Shown piece after piece: positions 27,392 through 35,313 of a stretch of 64,000 nt of DNA (position 1 is the first letter of the stretch; the number at the start of each line of letters is the position of its first letter). The stretch lies in assembly GCF_000519085.1 (NCBI RefSeq), contig NZ_KI912577.1, positions 2,960,632 through 3,024,631 on the forward strand. The letters are read 5' to 3'. Below the pieces are notes generated by a model, which saw only the letters and a program-made list of their open reading frames with translations, did no database searches and was not told the origin of the DNA. A program made the translations under genes and the position numbers. The stretch is from Methylobacterium sp. 10 (lineage in GTDB: Bacteria > Pseudomonadota > Alphaproteobacteria > Rhizobiales > Beijerinckiaceae).

Positions 27392-28138
27392 ATGTTTCCG
27401 CCGCATCCCGTCGAGACGATCCCAGGCAATCCCGCATCCGGCCTCCTTCTCATCTGCGAGCACGCCTCGAATCACGTTCCAGAGGATCTGGCGCAGCTGG
27501 GCGTTCCGGAACGGGAATTCGAGCGTCACATTGCCTACGATATCGGCGCGGCCGAAGTGACGCGGCGTCTGGCGGCGCATCTCGGTGCGCCGGCCGTCCT
27601 CACACGGTTCTCGCGCCTTGTCATCGACCCCAACCGGGGACGCGAGGACCCGACCCTGGTCATGCGCCTGTCGGATGGTGCCGTGGTGCCGGGCAACGCC
27701 CGCATCGACGAGGCCGGCAAGGACGAGCGTATCAGACGATTCTACGTGCCGTTCGACGAAGCGGTGAATGCAGCCGTCGCGCAGGCCACGGAGGCGGGCG
27801 CACCGCCCATCATCGTCACCATGCACAGCTTCACCGCGTCCTGGCGCGGCTACCTGCGGCCCTGGCACGTGGGTATCCTGTGGGATGGGGACGACCGGAT
27901 GAGCGCGCCCCTCATCGCAGGCTTGCGCGCCGATCCCGCCGGTTTGACGGTGGGCGACAACGAGCCTTATGGCGGCGGCCTGCCGGGGGATACGATCGAC
28001 CGCCACGCCATCGCGCGCGGCCTGCCCAACGCCCTCGTGGAGATCCGACAGGATCTGATCGCCCTGGAGCCGGGCCAGATCGAGTGGGCGGCACGATTCG
28101 CCAAGCTTCTGCACCCACTGATGCCGAAAGCCGGCTGA
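27392..28138 (+). CDS. N-formylglutamate amidohydrolase family protein
   Basis: This 248-residue protein has the PF05013 pattern: LLICEHASNHVPEDL (zinc-type motif), IAYDIGAAEVTRRLA, FSRLVIDPNRGRED, TMHSFTASWRG, GDNEPYGG. The family hydrolyses N-formyl or N-acyl amino acids such as N-formylglutamate in histidine degradation. No hut genes are near, so the true substrate is open. The ATG at 27392 begins the conserved domain; the longer upstream frame is not protein-like. It is divergent from gckA. Confidence 0.85.
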   Translation: MFPPHPVETIPGNPASGLLLICEHASNHVPEDLAQLGVPEREFERHIAYDIGAAEVTRRLAAHLGAPAVLTRFSRLVIDPNRGREDPTLVMRLSDGAVVPGNARIDEAGKDERIRRFYVPFDEAVNAAVAQATEAGAPPIIVTMHSFTASWRGYLRPWHVGILWDGDDRMSAPLIAGLRADPAGLTVGDNEPYGGGLPGDTIDRHAIARGLPNALVEIRQDLIALEPGQIEWAARFAKLLHPLMPKAG

Positions 28139-28174
28139 CTTTCACCCTGCGGCGACGAGACGAGTGCGCGCACG

Positions 28175-28202
28175 AAAAAACGGCGGAGCTCACGCCCCGC
28201 CG
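28175..28202 (-). terminator. Rho-independent terminator (minus strand)
   Basis: Read on the minus strand, CGGCGGGG and CTCCGCCG form an 8-bp stem (one G-T pair) with loop CGTGAG, followed directly by six T. It lies 27 nt after the stop of the small secreted protein gene at 28229. Confidence 0.85.
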
Positions 28203-28228
28203 CCTTCGTCATCGCCGTGGTGCCGGGC

Positions 28229-28501
28229 TCAGCGGGGGCCGCCGGACGTACGGCCATACTGCCAGACCGGGAAGCTGTTCTGCTCGGCATTGCCTTCCCG
28301 AGCGGAGTCGCTGTCGCGCCGGCTGACGACGGAGCCCGTGGTCAGATCGTCATCGACGGCGACCTGACGACCGGCATAGCCGGGAGCCACCTGGGCCGAG
28401 ATACCGGCAGGAGCCGTGTAGCTTTGGGCAAGAGCGGGAGAAGCAACGGCGGCCGCACTCAAAACGACGGCAGCGATGGCGGAAGCAAGACGGGTATTCA
28501 T
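28229..28501 (-). CDS. Small secreted protein, unknown
   Basis: This 90-residue protein has a clear signal peptide (MNTRLASAIAAVVLSAAAVA ... ALA cleavage near residue 25). The mature part is ~65 residues, hydrophilic, Ser/Gly/Asp-rich and free of Cys (VDDDLTTGSVVSRRDSDSAREG). It is a single-gene unit with its own terminator. No family was recognised. Confidence 0.75.
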   Translation of the reverse strand: MNTRLASAIAAVVLSAAAVASPALAQSYTAPAGISAQVAPGYAGRQVAVDDDLTTGSVVSRRDSDSAREGNAEQNSFPVWQYGRTSGGPR

Positions 28502-28856
28502 GACTGAGTCCTAATAAGTTTCGCGGTCTCCGTCATAGGGCGGTGGGCCGTGATTTCTTGTGTAGGCCTGATGTAGGACGACCACCGTCGCAATGTCGTG
28601 CGGTTTGGCACCCCAAGCACGAGGCGACTGGCCAGCACCGATGAGAGGCCTTGTCCTGCACGGGATGCACGAAGCCCGGAGCAGGGACGGCCCCGGCCAT
28701 CGACAGCACGCGCTTCACGCGGCTGGTGACGCCATGGTGCCGGTTCGAGGGCAAAGATCGCCCCCCCGCACGGAAATAGGACCGCAGGTGAGCGATGGTG
28801 TATTCTGCAGCGGACACAGCGGCGCCCGACCGCAATCGCCTTCAGAGGATTTCACG
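28502..28856. other. 355-bp divergent intergenic region, nothing further recognised
   Basis: This spacer separates the small secreted protein gene (minus) and the DUF1244 gene (plus) and must contain both promoters. I see no convincing coding frame, RNA gene or long repeat in it. Confidence 0.4.
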
Positions 28857-29165
28857 ATGACCGAGATCGACCCCGCCACCCGGACCGAACTCGAAGCCGC
28901 GGTCTTCCGACGCTTGGTGGCGCATCTCCAGAAGCGCGGCGACGTCCAGAACATCGACCTCATGAACATGGCCGGCTTCTGCCGGAACTGCCTGTCGAAC
29001 TGGATGAAGGACGCTGCCGACGAGCGCGGCCTCAGCCTCACCAAGGACGAGACCCGTGAGCGCGTCTACGGAATGCCCTATGAGGAATGGAAGCGGCTGA
29101 ACCAGGCCGAGGCCTCGCCCGAGCAACAGGCGGCCTTCGCGACGGCGCAAGCCGAGCCGCACTAA
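28857..29165 (+). CDS. DUF1244 family protein
   Basis: This 102-residue protein carries the DUF1244 signature: VFRRLVAHLQKRGDVQNIDL followed by MNMAGFCRNCLSNWM, then GMPYEEWK. The family is a short, conserved alphaproteobacterial helical protein of unknown function with an invariant CxxC. AGAGGA ends 7 nt before the ATG at 28857, which decides the start. It lies just upstream of gapR, a common pairing in this group. Confidence 0.9.
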   Translation: MTEIDPATRTELEAAVFRRLVAHLQKRGDVQNIDLMNMAGFCRNCLSNWMKDAADERGLSLTKDETRERVYGMPYEEWKRLNQAEASPEQQAAFATAQAEPH

Positions 29166-29247
29166 GCTTCCGGTAAGCGTGATCGCTTAACCAGCCTCCT
29201 CCGGCGCATCCGACCCGATGCGCGTCAGATCAGGAATTGAGACGCTC

Positions 29248-29514
29248 ATGGCCGCTTCCGCCGCACCCGCCGTCGATGCCTCCTCGGTTGCCGCCGACCA
29301 GCTCAAGAGCTTCATCGAGCGCATCGAGCGCCTGGAGGAGGAGAAGGCCGGCCTCGCCGGCGACATCAAGGACGTCTATGCCGAGGCCAAGGGCACCGGC
29401 TTCGACGTGAAGGCCCTGCGCAAGATCATCTCCCTGCGCAAGAAGGACCATGCCGAGCGCCAGGAGGAAGAGGCGATCCTGGAACTCTACATGCAGGCCC
29501 TCGGCATGGTGTAG
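29248..29514 (+). CDS. gapR: GapR nucleoid-associated protein (DUF2312)
   Basis: This 88-residue protein matches the GapR/DUF2312 core: [40 protein letters not shown] and [14 protein letters not shown]. In Caulobacter, GapR binds overtwisted AT-rich DNA ahead of replication forks and stimulates type II topoisomerases. The ATG at 29248 gives the normal family length; the upstream ATG at 29218 would add ten unrelated residues. It is encoded right after DUF1244 and before a two-component pair. Confidence 0.95.
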   Translation: MAASAAPAVDASSVAADQLKSFIERIERLEEEKAGLAGDIKDVYAEAKGTGFDVKALRKIISLRKKDHAERQEEEAILELYMQALGMV

Positions 29515-29572
29515 GCCGACATCGCGGCGTGCCGGCCCATCCTCTCGAGCGCAGGGCAGGGCGATAGCGACG

Positions 29573-30319
29573 ATGCCTCAGCTCCTCGACACGCCTTCCC
29601 TCGCCGGCACAACTCACATCCTCCTCGTGGAGGATGACGACGGCATGCGGATGCTCGTCACCCGCATGCTGCGGGAGAACGGCTACCGCGTCACCGGGTG
29701 CCGCAACGGCAGGGAGATGTGGCGGCTCCTGCCGGAGGGCGGCATCGATCTCGTTCTCCTCGACGTGATGCTGCCCGGCGCCTCCGGCATCGATCTCCTG
29801 CGGAACCTGCGCGCGAAGAGCACGGTTCCGGTCATCATGGTCAGCGCCCGCAACGAGGAGGCGGACCGCGTGCTCGGCCTCGAGTTCGGGGCGGACGATT
29901 ACGTGGCAAAGCCCTTCGGCCGGCCCGAACTGCTTGCCCGGATCCGCGCGGTTCTCCGGCGCTCCGGGATCGCCGCCACCACTCCGGATGCGTCCCGGAG
30001 CGAGAGCCTGGGCTTCGACGGCTGGCGTCTCGACCTGCGCAGCCGCTCGCTCCGCGACCCCGAAGGCGCGGGCGTCGACCTGTCCGGGGCGGAATACGAC
30101 CTGCTCCTTGTGTTCCTCGACCATCCGAACCGCGTCCTCGGCCGCGAGCAGATCCTGGAACTGTCCCGCGCCCGCCTCGGCTCGCCGTCGGACCGCAGCG
30201 TCGACACGCTGGTCAGCCGGCTTCGGCGAAAGCTGGAGCCGCCGGATGGCCAGACCGCGATCATCAAGACGGTCCGTGGCTCCGGCTATATCTTCAGCGC
30301 GACGGTCGAGCGGGCGTGA
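29573..30319 (+). CDS. OmpR-type response regulator
   Basis: This 248-residue regulator has a receiver domain with acidic pocket EDDD (20-23), phospho-acceptor D64 in LVLLDVMLPG, the conserved K in VAKPFGRPE, and a C-terminal winged helix (DRSVDTLVSRLRRKLEP ... VRGSGYIFS). It binds DNA when phosphorylated by the kinase encoded next, whose GTG start overlaps its stop (GTGA). Targets are unknown. The start at 29573 is followed by a short extension before the receiver. Confidence 0.92.
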   Translation: MPQLLDTPSLAGTTHILLVEDDDGMRMLVTRMLRENGYRVTGCRNGREMWRLLPEGGIDLVLLDVMLPGASGIDLLRNLRAKSTVPVIMVSARNEEADRVLGLEFGADDYVAKPFGRPELLARIRAVLRRSGIAATTPDASRSESLGFDGWRLDLRSRSLRDPEGAGVDLSGAEYDLLLVFLDHPNRVLGREQILELSRARLGSPSDRSVDTLVSRLRRKLEPPDGQTAIIKTVRGSGYIFSATVERA

Positions 30320-31638
30320 GGCGCCTGCTCGCCCTGGCGCGCAGCTTTGAGGCACGCACCATGGCCGTGCTGCTCGTGGCCATCGTCGTCGTCCATGCCG
30401 GCGCATTGCTGCTCTATCGTCAATCGGCGGTCGCGGCCGCCGACGAGGCCTTCGCACAGCAGCTCGCCACTCAGCTCGCTCTAGCGCGGGAGGGCCTGAT
30501 CCGGCGGCCGGTGACGGAGCGCGACACGGAGGCGAGGGCATTGTCCTCGCCGCATTTCGAGATCGGATGGTCGAAAGCCCCTGCGATCCGCCCGCCGGAG
30601 CGCGACGATCCCGTCCTCTGGTCGCTCCGGTCCCGTATCCTGACCCTCCAGCCGGGGCTCGGATCCGGGCTCGTCCTCGCCATGGGCGAGGGGGAGGATG
30701 CGCTGCACGCACAGGATTTGAGCGGGACGCTCTCCCTGCCGGATGGCGGCACGCTCACCTTCCGATCCGCCCATGCCCCGAACCTGGCCCGCCTGGGGGC
30801 CTGGGCTTTCGTCTCGACGGCGGTGGCGATCCTCGTCGGCCTCGCCGCCGTGCTGCTGGTGCACCGGATCGCCAAGCCCTTGCGCCGCCTCACCCGTGCC
30901 ACGGAAGCGATCGGCAACGGCCCCGTAGTCGCCGTTCCGGAGGCCGGCCCGGACGAAACGCGCGGGATCGCCCGCGCGCTCAATGCCATGCAGCAGCGCA
31001 TCCATGGTCTGGTCTTCGAACGGACTCAGGCGCTTGCGGCCGTATCGCACGATCTGCGCACGCCCATCGCCCGGCTGCGCCTGCGCATCGAGCGCCTGAC
31101 TGACGCCGATGAGGGGCAGGCCATGTCCGGGGACCTCGACGAGATGCAGGCCATGATCGACTCGACGCTGGCTTATCTGCGCGGCGATACGGACCCGGAG
31201 CCGCGCCGGATCACCAACGTGGCGAGCCTCGCGATGAGCGTCGCCAATGCCGCCGCCGATGCCGGCAGGCCCGTGACGTATGACGGCCCCGGCAGGGCGC
31301 TGTCGGAGATCCGACCCGTCTCCCTGCGCCGGGCACTGGAGAACCTCGTCGACAACGCCGTGCGCTATGGCGATCGGGCCGGCATGACCCTGGAGGTCCG
31401 CGAGGACGCGATCGTCCTGAGAATCGAGGATGACGGCCCCGGTATCGTCCCCCAGGACGTGGAGGGCGCCTTCGCGCCGTTCACGCGCCTGGAGGCTTCG
31501 CGGAATCGTCATACCGGTGGTACCGGCCTCGGCCTCACCATCGCCCGGCGCGCGATCCAGGCCGATTGCGGCAGCCTCACCCTGACCAACAGGGCGGAGG
31601 GCGGGTTGCGGGCCGAGCTGATCCTGCCGCGAGCGTAG
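30316..31638 (+). CDS. EnvZ-like sensor histidine kinase
   Basis: This 440-residue kinase has transmembrane segments at ~16-34 and ~162-182 flanking a periplasmic sensor of ~125 residues, then a HAMP domain. The DHp helix has phospho-acceptor H245 in AVSHDLRTPIARLRLR, and the catalytic ATPase has the N box (LENLVDNAVRYG), G1 (EDDGPGI) and G2 (GGTGLGL). The GTG at 30316 overlaps the regulator stop and is preferred; longer upstream readings run through the regulator gene and are artefacts. The signal sensed is unknown. Confidence 0.92.
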   Translation: MRRLLALARSFEARTMAVLLVAIVVVHAGALLLYRQSAVAAADEAFAQQLATQLALAREGLIRRPVTERDTEARALSSPHFEIGWSKAPAIRPPERDDPVLWSLRSRILTLQPGLGSGLVLAMGEGEDALHAQDLSGTLSLPDGGTLTFRSAHAPNLARLGAWAFVSTAVAILVGLAAVLLVHRIAKPLRRLTRATEAIGNGPVVAVPEAGPDETRGIARALNAMQQRIHGLVFERTQALAAVSHDLRTPIARLRLRIERLTDADEGQAMSGDLDEMQAMIDSTLAYLRGDTDPEPRRITNVASLAMSVANAAADAGRPVTYDGPGRALSEIRPVSLRRALENLVDNAVRYGDRAGMTLEVREDAIVLRIEDDGPGIVPQDVEGAFAPFTRLEASRNRHTGGTGLGLTIARRAIQADCGSLTLTNRAEGGLRAELILPRA

Positions 31639-31744
31639 GCCCGAGACACACTTCGTCACGAACGGGGCGCGCGGGCGTCAAACGGCTTCGCCATCTCCTG
31701 GATCGACGCGGCGGAGCAGCCGCGCAACCACGGAGACACCGACC

Positions 31745-31999
31745 ATGACACGCTTCGCGCGCAGCCTCGCCGCCACCGGCATCCTCTTCGGCCTCGCGGC
31801 GCCGGCCCTGGCCATCGATGGGCACGGCAACGCCAGCAACCCCTCCGTCTCGGCTCCGAACACCGGTACCGTGTCGGGCGGCCCGGCCCATCGCGACGAT
31901 CCGCGCGAGCGGGAATCGAAGGAGGTCGGGCGCGATGGGAAGCCGCTGCATTCCGACAAGGATGGCCACGCCCACGGCCACAGCCACGACAAGAAGTGA
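31745..31999 (+). CDS. Small exported His-rich protein
   Basis: This 84-residue protein has a signal peptide (MTRFARSLAATGILFGLAAP ... ALA). The mature region is short and disordered, with a histidine-rich tail (HSDKDGHAHGHSHDKK). His tails of this kind can bind Ni, Zn or Cu, so periplasmic metal buffering is possible but unproven. GGAGA lies 8 nt upstream of the ATG. A convergent hairpin follows. Confidence 0.7.
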   Translation: MTRFARSLAATGILFGLAAPALAIDGHGNASNPSVSAPNTGTVSGGPAHRDDPRERESKEVGRDGKPLHSDKDGHAHGHSHDKK

Positions 32000-32005
32000 C
32001 AACGG

Positions 32006-32033
32006 GGCGGGAGGTGCGTGGCCGCCTCCCGCC
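32006..32033. terminator. Bidirectional hairpin between convergent genes
   Basis: GGCGGGAGG (32006-32014) and CCTCCCGCC (32025-32033) form a perfect 9-bp stem with a 10-nt loop. It fits exactly between the His-rich protein stop and the fluoride transporter stop. No T-run is present. Confidence 0.55.
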
Positions 32034-32036
32034 GCT

Positions 32037-33377
32037 TCACCGCCGGGTCCGCGCCTCGCGCAGGGTGGAACCCGGCTCGACGGTTCCGCCCTTCGAGACG
32101 GCGATGCGCTGCGACAGGTAGATGCCGTGATGGCCCGAACAGGCATAGGCGGCAAAGCAAGCGACCGCCATGGCGACGCCGTGCGTCGCCCCGAACAGTT
32201 CGATCCCCATCAGCGTGCAGGCGAGCGGCGTATTGGCGGCGCCCGCGAACACCGCCACGAAGCCCAGCGCCGCCATCAGGTCGAGGGGCGCCCCCATCAG
32301 ACCGCCAAGGATGTTGCCGAGGGCCGCACCGATGAAGAACAGCGGCGTCACCTCGCCGCCCTTGAAGCCCGAGGCCAGGGTGACGACGGTGAAGAGGATC
32401 TTCCAGGCCCACGCCCAGGGATGGACCTCCGGGCCGAAGAAGCTCGCGATGCTCAGGCCCGCCGCATCCGGCGCGGTGACGCCGAGGCCGAGATAGTCAC
32501 GGGTGCCCAGCGCGTAGACGAGGCCGATCACCGCCAGGCCGCCGATGACGGGACGCAGGGGAGCGTAGGGGATCAGGCGCTTCAACCACCCGCCGAGGAT
32601 GTGGTTCGCCTCGGCGAAGACGAGGGCCACGAGCCCGCAGGCGACGCCCGCAGCGGCGACTTTAGCCAGCAGGATCGGATCGAGGGCGATGGGGCCGGTC
32701 GCATCCGCCAGATAGGCGATGCGGAACAGCGAATGGTGGATGCCCCAGGCCTGGCAGGCCCAGTCGCCGATGACGGCCGCGAACAGGCAGGGGATCAGAG
32801 CAGCATATTCCACCCGGCCGATGGCCAATACCTCGAGGGCGAAGACGGCCCCGGCGATGGGCGTGCCGAACACCGCGCCGAATCCCGCCGCCACGCCCGC
32901 CATGAGCACGATGCGCGTGCCCGCCGGATCGAGCCTGGCCAGCCGTCCGATGGCGCTGGCGAGGCTGGCGCCGAGCTGCACCGCCGTGCCTTCCCGGCCG
33001 GCGGACCCGCCGAAGAGATGGGTCACCACGGTCCCGAGAAAGATCAGGGGCGCCATGCGCAGGGGAACGCCGCCACCAGGCTCATGGATCTGATCGACGA
33101 CGAGGTTGTTGCCGCCCTCCACACCGCGCCCGACGCGGTGGTAGAGCAGGCCGACGGCAAAGCCGCCCACCGGCAGGAGGAACAGCAGCCAGGGATGCGC
33201 GAACCGAGCGTTCGTGGCGACGTCGAGGCACCAGAGAAAAGCCGCGCAGAGGGAGCCCACCACGGCGGCCATCGGCACGAGGATCACCGCCCAGCGGGCG
33301 AACGCGATCGCCCAGGCTATGCGGACCATCGTGGCGCGCTTGAGGTCGGCTAATCGGTTCCTGAGAGAGACAGGCAT
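32037..33377 (-). CDS. CLC-F type fluoride/proton antiporter
   Basis: This 446-residue CLC protein has about ten or more membrane helices. The usual GSGIP is replaced by GNNLV (in [11 protein letters not shown]), with [15 protein letters not shown] and [15 protein letters not shown]; these substitutions define the fluoride-specific CLC-F clade that exports F-. The ATG at 33377 is chosen. A longer frame exists, but its ATG at 33419 lies inside the fluoride riboswitch, while 33377 follows a GGTGGAA element. A riboswitch just upstream supports the fluoride role. It would protect the cell against environmental fluoride. Confidence 0.93.
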   Translation of the reverse strand: MPVSLRNRLADLKRATMVRIAWAIAFARWAVILVPMAAVVGSLCAAFLWCLDVATNARFAHPWLLFLLPVGGFAVGLLYHRVGRGVEGGNNLVVDQIHEPGGGVPLRMAPLIFLGTVVTHLFGGSAGREGTAVQLGASLASAIGRLARLDPAGTRIVLMAGVAAGFGAVFGTPIAGAVFALEVLAIGRVEYAALIPCLFAAVIGDWACQAWGIHHSLFRIAYLADATGPIALDPILLAKVAAAGVACGLVALVFAEANHILGGWLKRLIPYAPLRPVIGGLAVIGLVYALGTRDYLGLGVTAPDAAGLSIASFFGPEVHPWAWAWKILFTVVTLASGFKGGEVTPLFFIGAALGNILGGLMGAPLDLMAALGFVAVFAGAANTPLACTLMGIELFGATHGVAMAVACFAAYACSGHHGIYLSQRIAVSKGGTVEPGSTLREARTRR

Positions 33378-33407
33378 GGTTCCACCGTCTTGCTGCGTGG
33401 CAAAAGG

Positions 33408-33466
33408 GTTAGGAATCATCAGCCCTTATGGCGGTTCGGCTTAGCGCCCGGCAGAATCCATTGCCG
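33408..33466 (-). promoter_or_regulatory. Fluoride riboswitch (crcB motif)
   Basis: Read on the minus strand, the leader of the CLC-F gene contains GGCAATGGATTCTGCC, then AACCGCC, then GGGCTGATGATTCC-TAAC in the order and spacing of the crcB/fluoride aptamer. GGATTC near the 5' end can pair with GATTCC near the 3' end (one mismatch), forming P1, and GCC/GGC pairs form the inner stem. It lies 30 nt upstream of the start codon. Downstream, CCAC (in GCCACG) can pair with the GTGG of the ribosome site, so translation control is the likely output (inference). Confidence 0.9.
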
Positions 33467-33554
33467 TTCGGCATTCGTGTCGCGGCGCAGAGGGAACGTC
33501 AAGTCGAAGATGGGGCTCCGCGCCGACGATGTAGCAGATCATGATCGCGGAGCT

Positions 33555-35123
33555 TCAGCGCCCCGCAGCCACCGCGCGGGTGGACGAGCCGGTGAAGCGT
33601 GCGGCGGTGAGATCGTCGCCGGGGCTGCGTCCCGAGAAACGGCTGCGCACGCCGCTCTCCGCCTGGGCGACGAGGCCGGCCGGCGCTGCATCGGCGCGGG
33701 CACGGGCCGGGGCGACGTGAACGGGCGAGGCCCGGCTGGCCGGCGCGGTCTCCGCAGCGGCCACCTCGAACAGGGCGCGCAGCTGCGTGCGTGCATCGGC
33801 ATCGGCGGCGACGGGCCGGGCGAAACGGGTGGGCGTCCCGGTGACGGGGGGCGTCGCGGCCATCCCGGTGGGCGCGAGGCTCGCCACCTGAATGACGGGA
33901 CGCGGCGGCGGCAAAGGCATGGTGAGGGCGGCGGCCACGGCCGCGAATTCCGATGGCCGGCGCGGCGGCAGCGGCACGTCGATCGAACTCGATTCCGCCT
34001 CGGCGGCGATCGCCGGCTTGGAGACGTCCTGGGTCAGGAGGCTCTGGGCATCGCGTCCGTCACGGCGCAGGAGAGCACCCTTGAGGGCATCGGACGCGGC
34101 CGGAGCGGCATAGGCCAGGGCCTCGCGGGTGCCGGTTTGGTCGTCCGGATCGGCGCTGGCCACGAGGACGCTGGGCTTCGCACGGGCGCGGGCCGGAGCT
34201 TCCGCCTGAGCGGCGGGCGCCTTCGCGCCGCCGCCGAAGAGACTGGCGAAGAAGCCCTTGATGCTCGGGCCGTCATCTTCGTCCATCATCGCGACCTGGG
34301 TCACTCCGAGCACGGTGCCGCCGCGGGCGAGTACCTCCGCGCGGGCGAGCTCGTAGCCGGGCAGGGGGCGGTTGTCGGCGGGCAGATGCACGGTCTTGCC
34401 ATCGGGAAACAGGCGGGCCAGCTGGTCGTGGCTCATGCGCGGCCAGGAGCGGACGGAGCCGACGTCGAGATGGACGAAGGGCGAGCCGGCATGGGGATAC
34501 CAGCCGACACCGCCGCGCTGCATCCGCATGCCGACCGCGCGCAGCTGGTCGATTGAGACATCCGGCAGGTAGAAATCCATCGCCTTGCCGAGCATGTGCT
34601 GGCTGTACTCGGCCACCGCGCGCGACCGGCGGCGCAGCATGGCGTTGGTGCCGGGCGAACGATAGGCCGAGACCACGGTGATCGGCTCCTGCGAGCCCAC
34701 CGACCGGTAGGCCTCCCACACCGTATCGAACAGGCGGGGGTCCATCTTGGTGGGCTCGTCCATGCGCCAGTCGCGCAGCATCCAGTTGAGCTGCTCCAAC
34801 GCCGCCCGGTCATAGCGCCCGTCACGCTTGAACGTGATCGTGGCGCTCTCCTTCGTATGGGTATGGTAGATCGAGAGAGTGCGGGTATCGCCGTTGGCGA
34901 CTGCATCCTGCGTCCCTCGCGTGCCCGCGCCGAGCGCCAGGGCGATGCCCGACGCCGCGATGATCGAACGGCGTAGGCGGGGATGGGAGAAGGCGTCGCG
35001 TAGATAGCCCCGAAGGCGGGAGATCGGCTGAGTGGATCGGTCGGCCGGCCGGGCCTCTTCACGCAGCGGAATGCCCACGATCGTCCTCACCTCTGCCAGA
35101 CCACGCGTTGTCGCGTGGATCAT
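33555..35123 (-). CDS. DUF882 / M15-type murein endopeptidase (MepK-like) with long tail
   Basis: This 522-residue protein has an N-terminal Arg-rich stretch and a hydrophobic segment (~53-66) likely acting as signal or anchor. A DUF882/peptidase M15A domain (~80-235) follows, with zinc-ligand motifs VSAYRSPGTNAMLRRRS, YSQHMLGKAMDFYLPD and SPFVHLDVG. MepK of this family cuts meso-DAP-DAP (3-3) crosslinks in peptidoglycan. The C-terminal ~285 residues are Ala/Pro-rich, low complexity and unassigned. It lies 190 nt downstream of an L,D-transpeptidase gene on the same strand, pairing an enzyme that makes 3-3 crosslinks with one that can open them. Confidence 0.85.
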   Translation of the reverse strand: MIHATTRGLAEVRTIVGIPLREEARPADRSTQPISRLRGYLRDAFSHPRLRRSIIAASGIALALGAGTRGTQDAVANGDTRTLSIYHTHTKESATITFKRDGRYDRAALEQLNWMLRDWRMDEPTKMDPRLFDTVWEAYRSVGSQEPITVVSAYRSPGTNAMLRRRSRAVAEYSQHMLGKAMDFYLPDVSIDQLRAVGMRMQRGGVGWYPHAGSPFVHLDVGSVRSWPRMSHDQLARLFPDGKTVHLPADNRPLPGYELARAEVLARGGTVLGVTQVAMMDEDDGPSIKGFFASLFGGGAKAPAAQAEAPARARAKPSVLVASADPDDQTGTREALAYAAPAASDALKGALLRRDGRDAQSLLTQDVSKPAIAAEAESSSIDVPLPPRRPSEFAAVAAALTMPLPPPRPVIQVASLAPTGMAATPPVTGTPTRFARPVAADADARTQLRALFEVAAAETAPASRASPVHVAPARARADAAPAGLVAQAESGVRSRFSGRSPGDDLTAARFTGSSTRAVAAGR

Positions 35124-35313
35124 GGTGAACGCAAGGTTACCGAAAACCGTAAACGGACAGTTATCGGATCCTCAGCCATTCGCCGGTCGGCAAAACGGCT
35201 AGGTTTGAACCGTGGCGAAATCGTGCCGGCCCACCGGCAGGATTGAGCATCGGCAAGAGCGGCGTCGCACATTCCTCGCTGCGTGACATTCGCGCAACGA
35301 CAATGACTGGGCG

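Noticed and set aside
33378..33419. Start of the fluoride transporter at the upstream ATG (33419)
   Set aside because: That ATG is part of the conserved riboswitch sequence and has no ribosome site; the ATG at 33377 has one.
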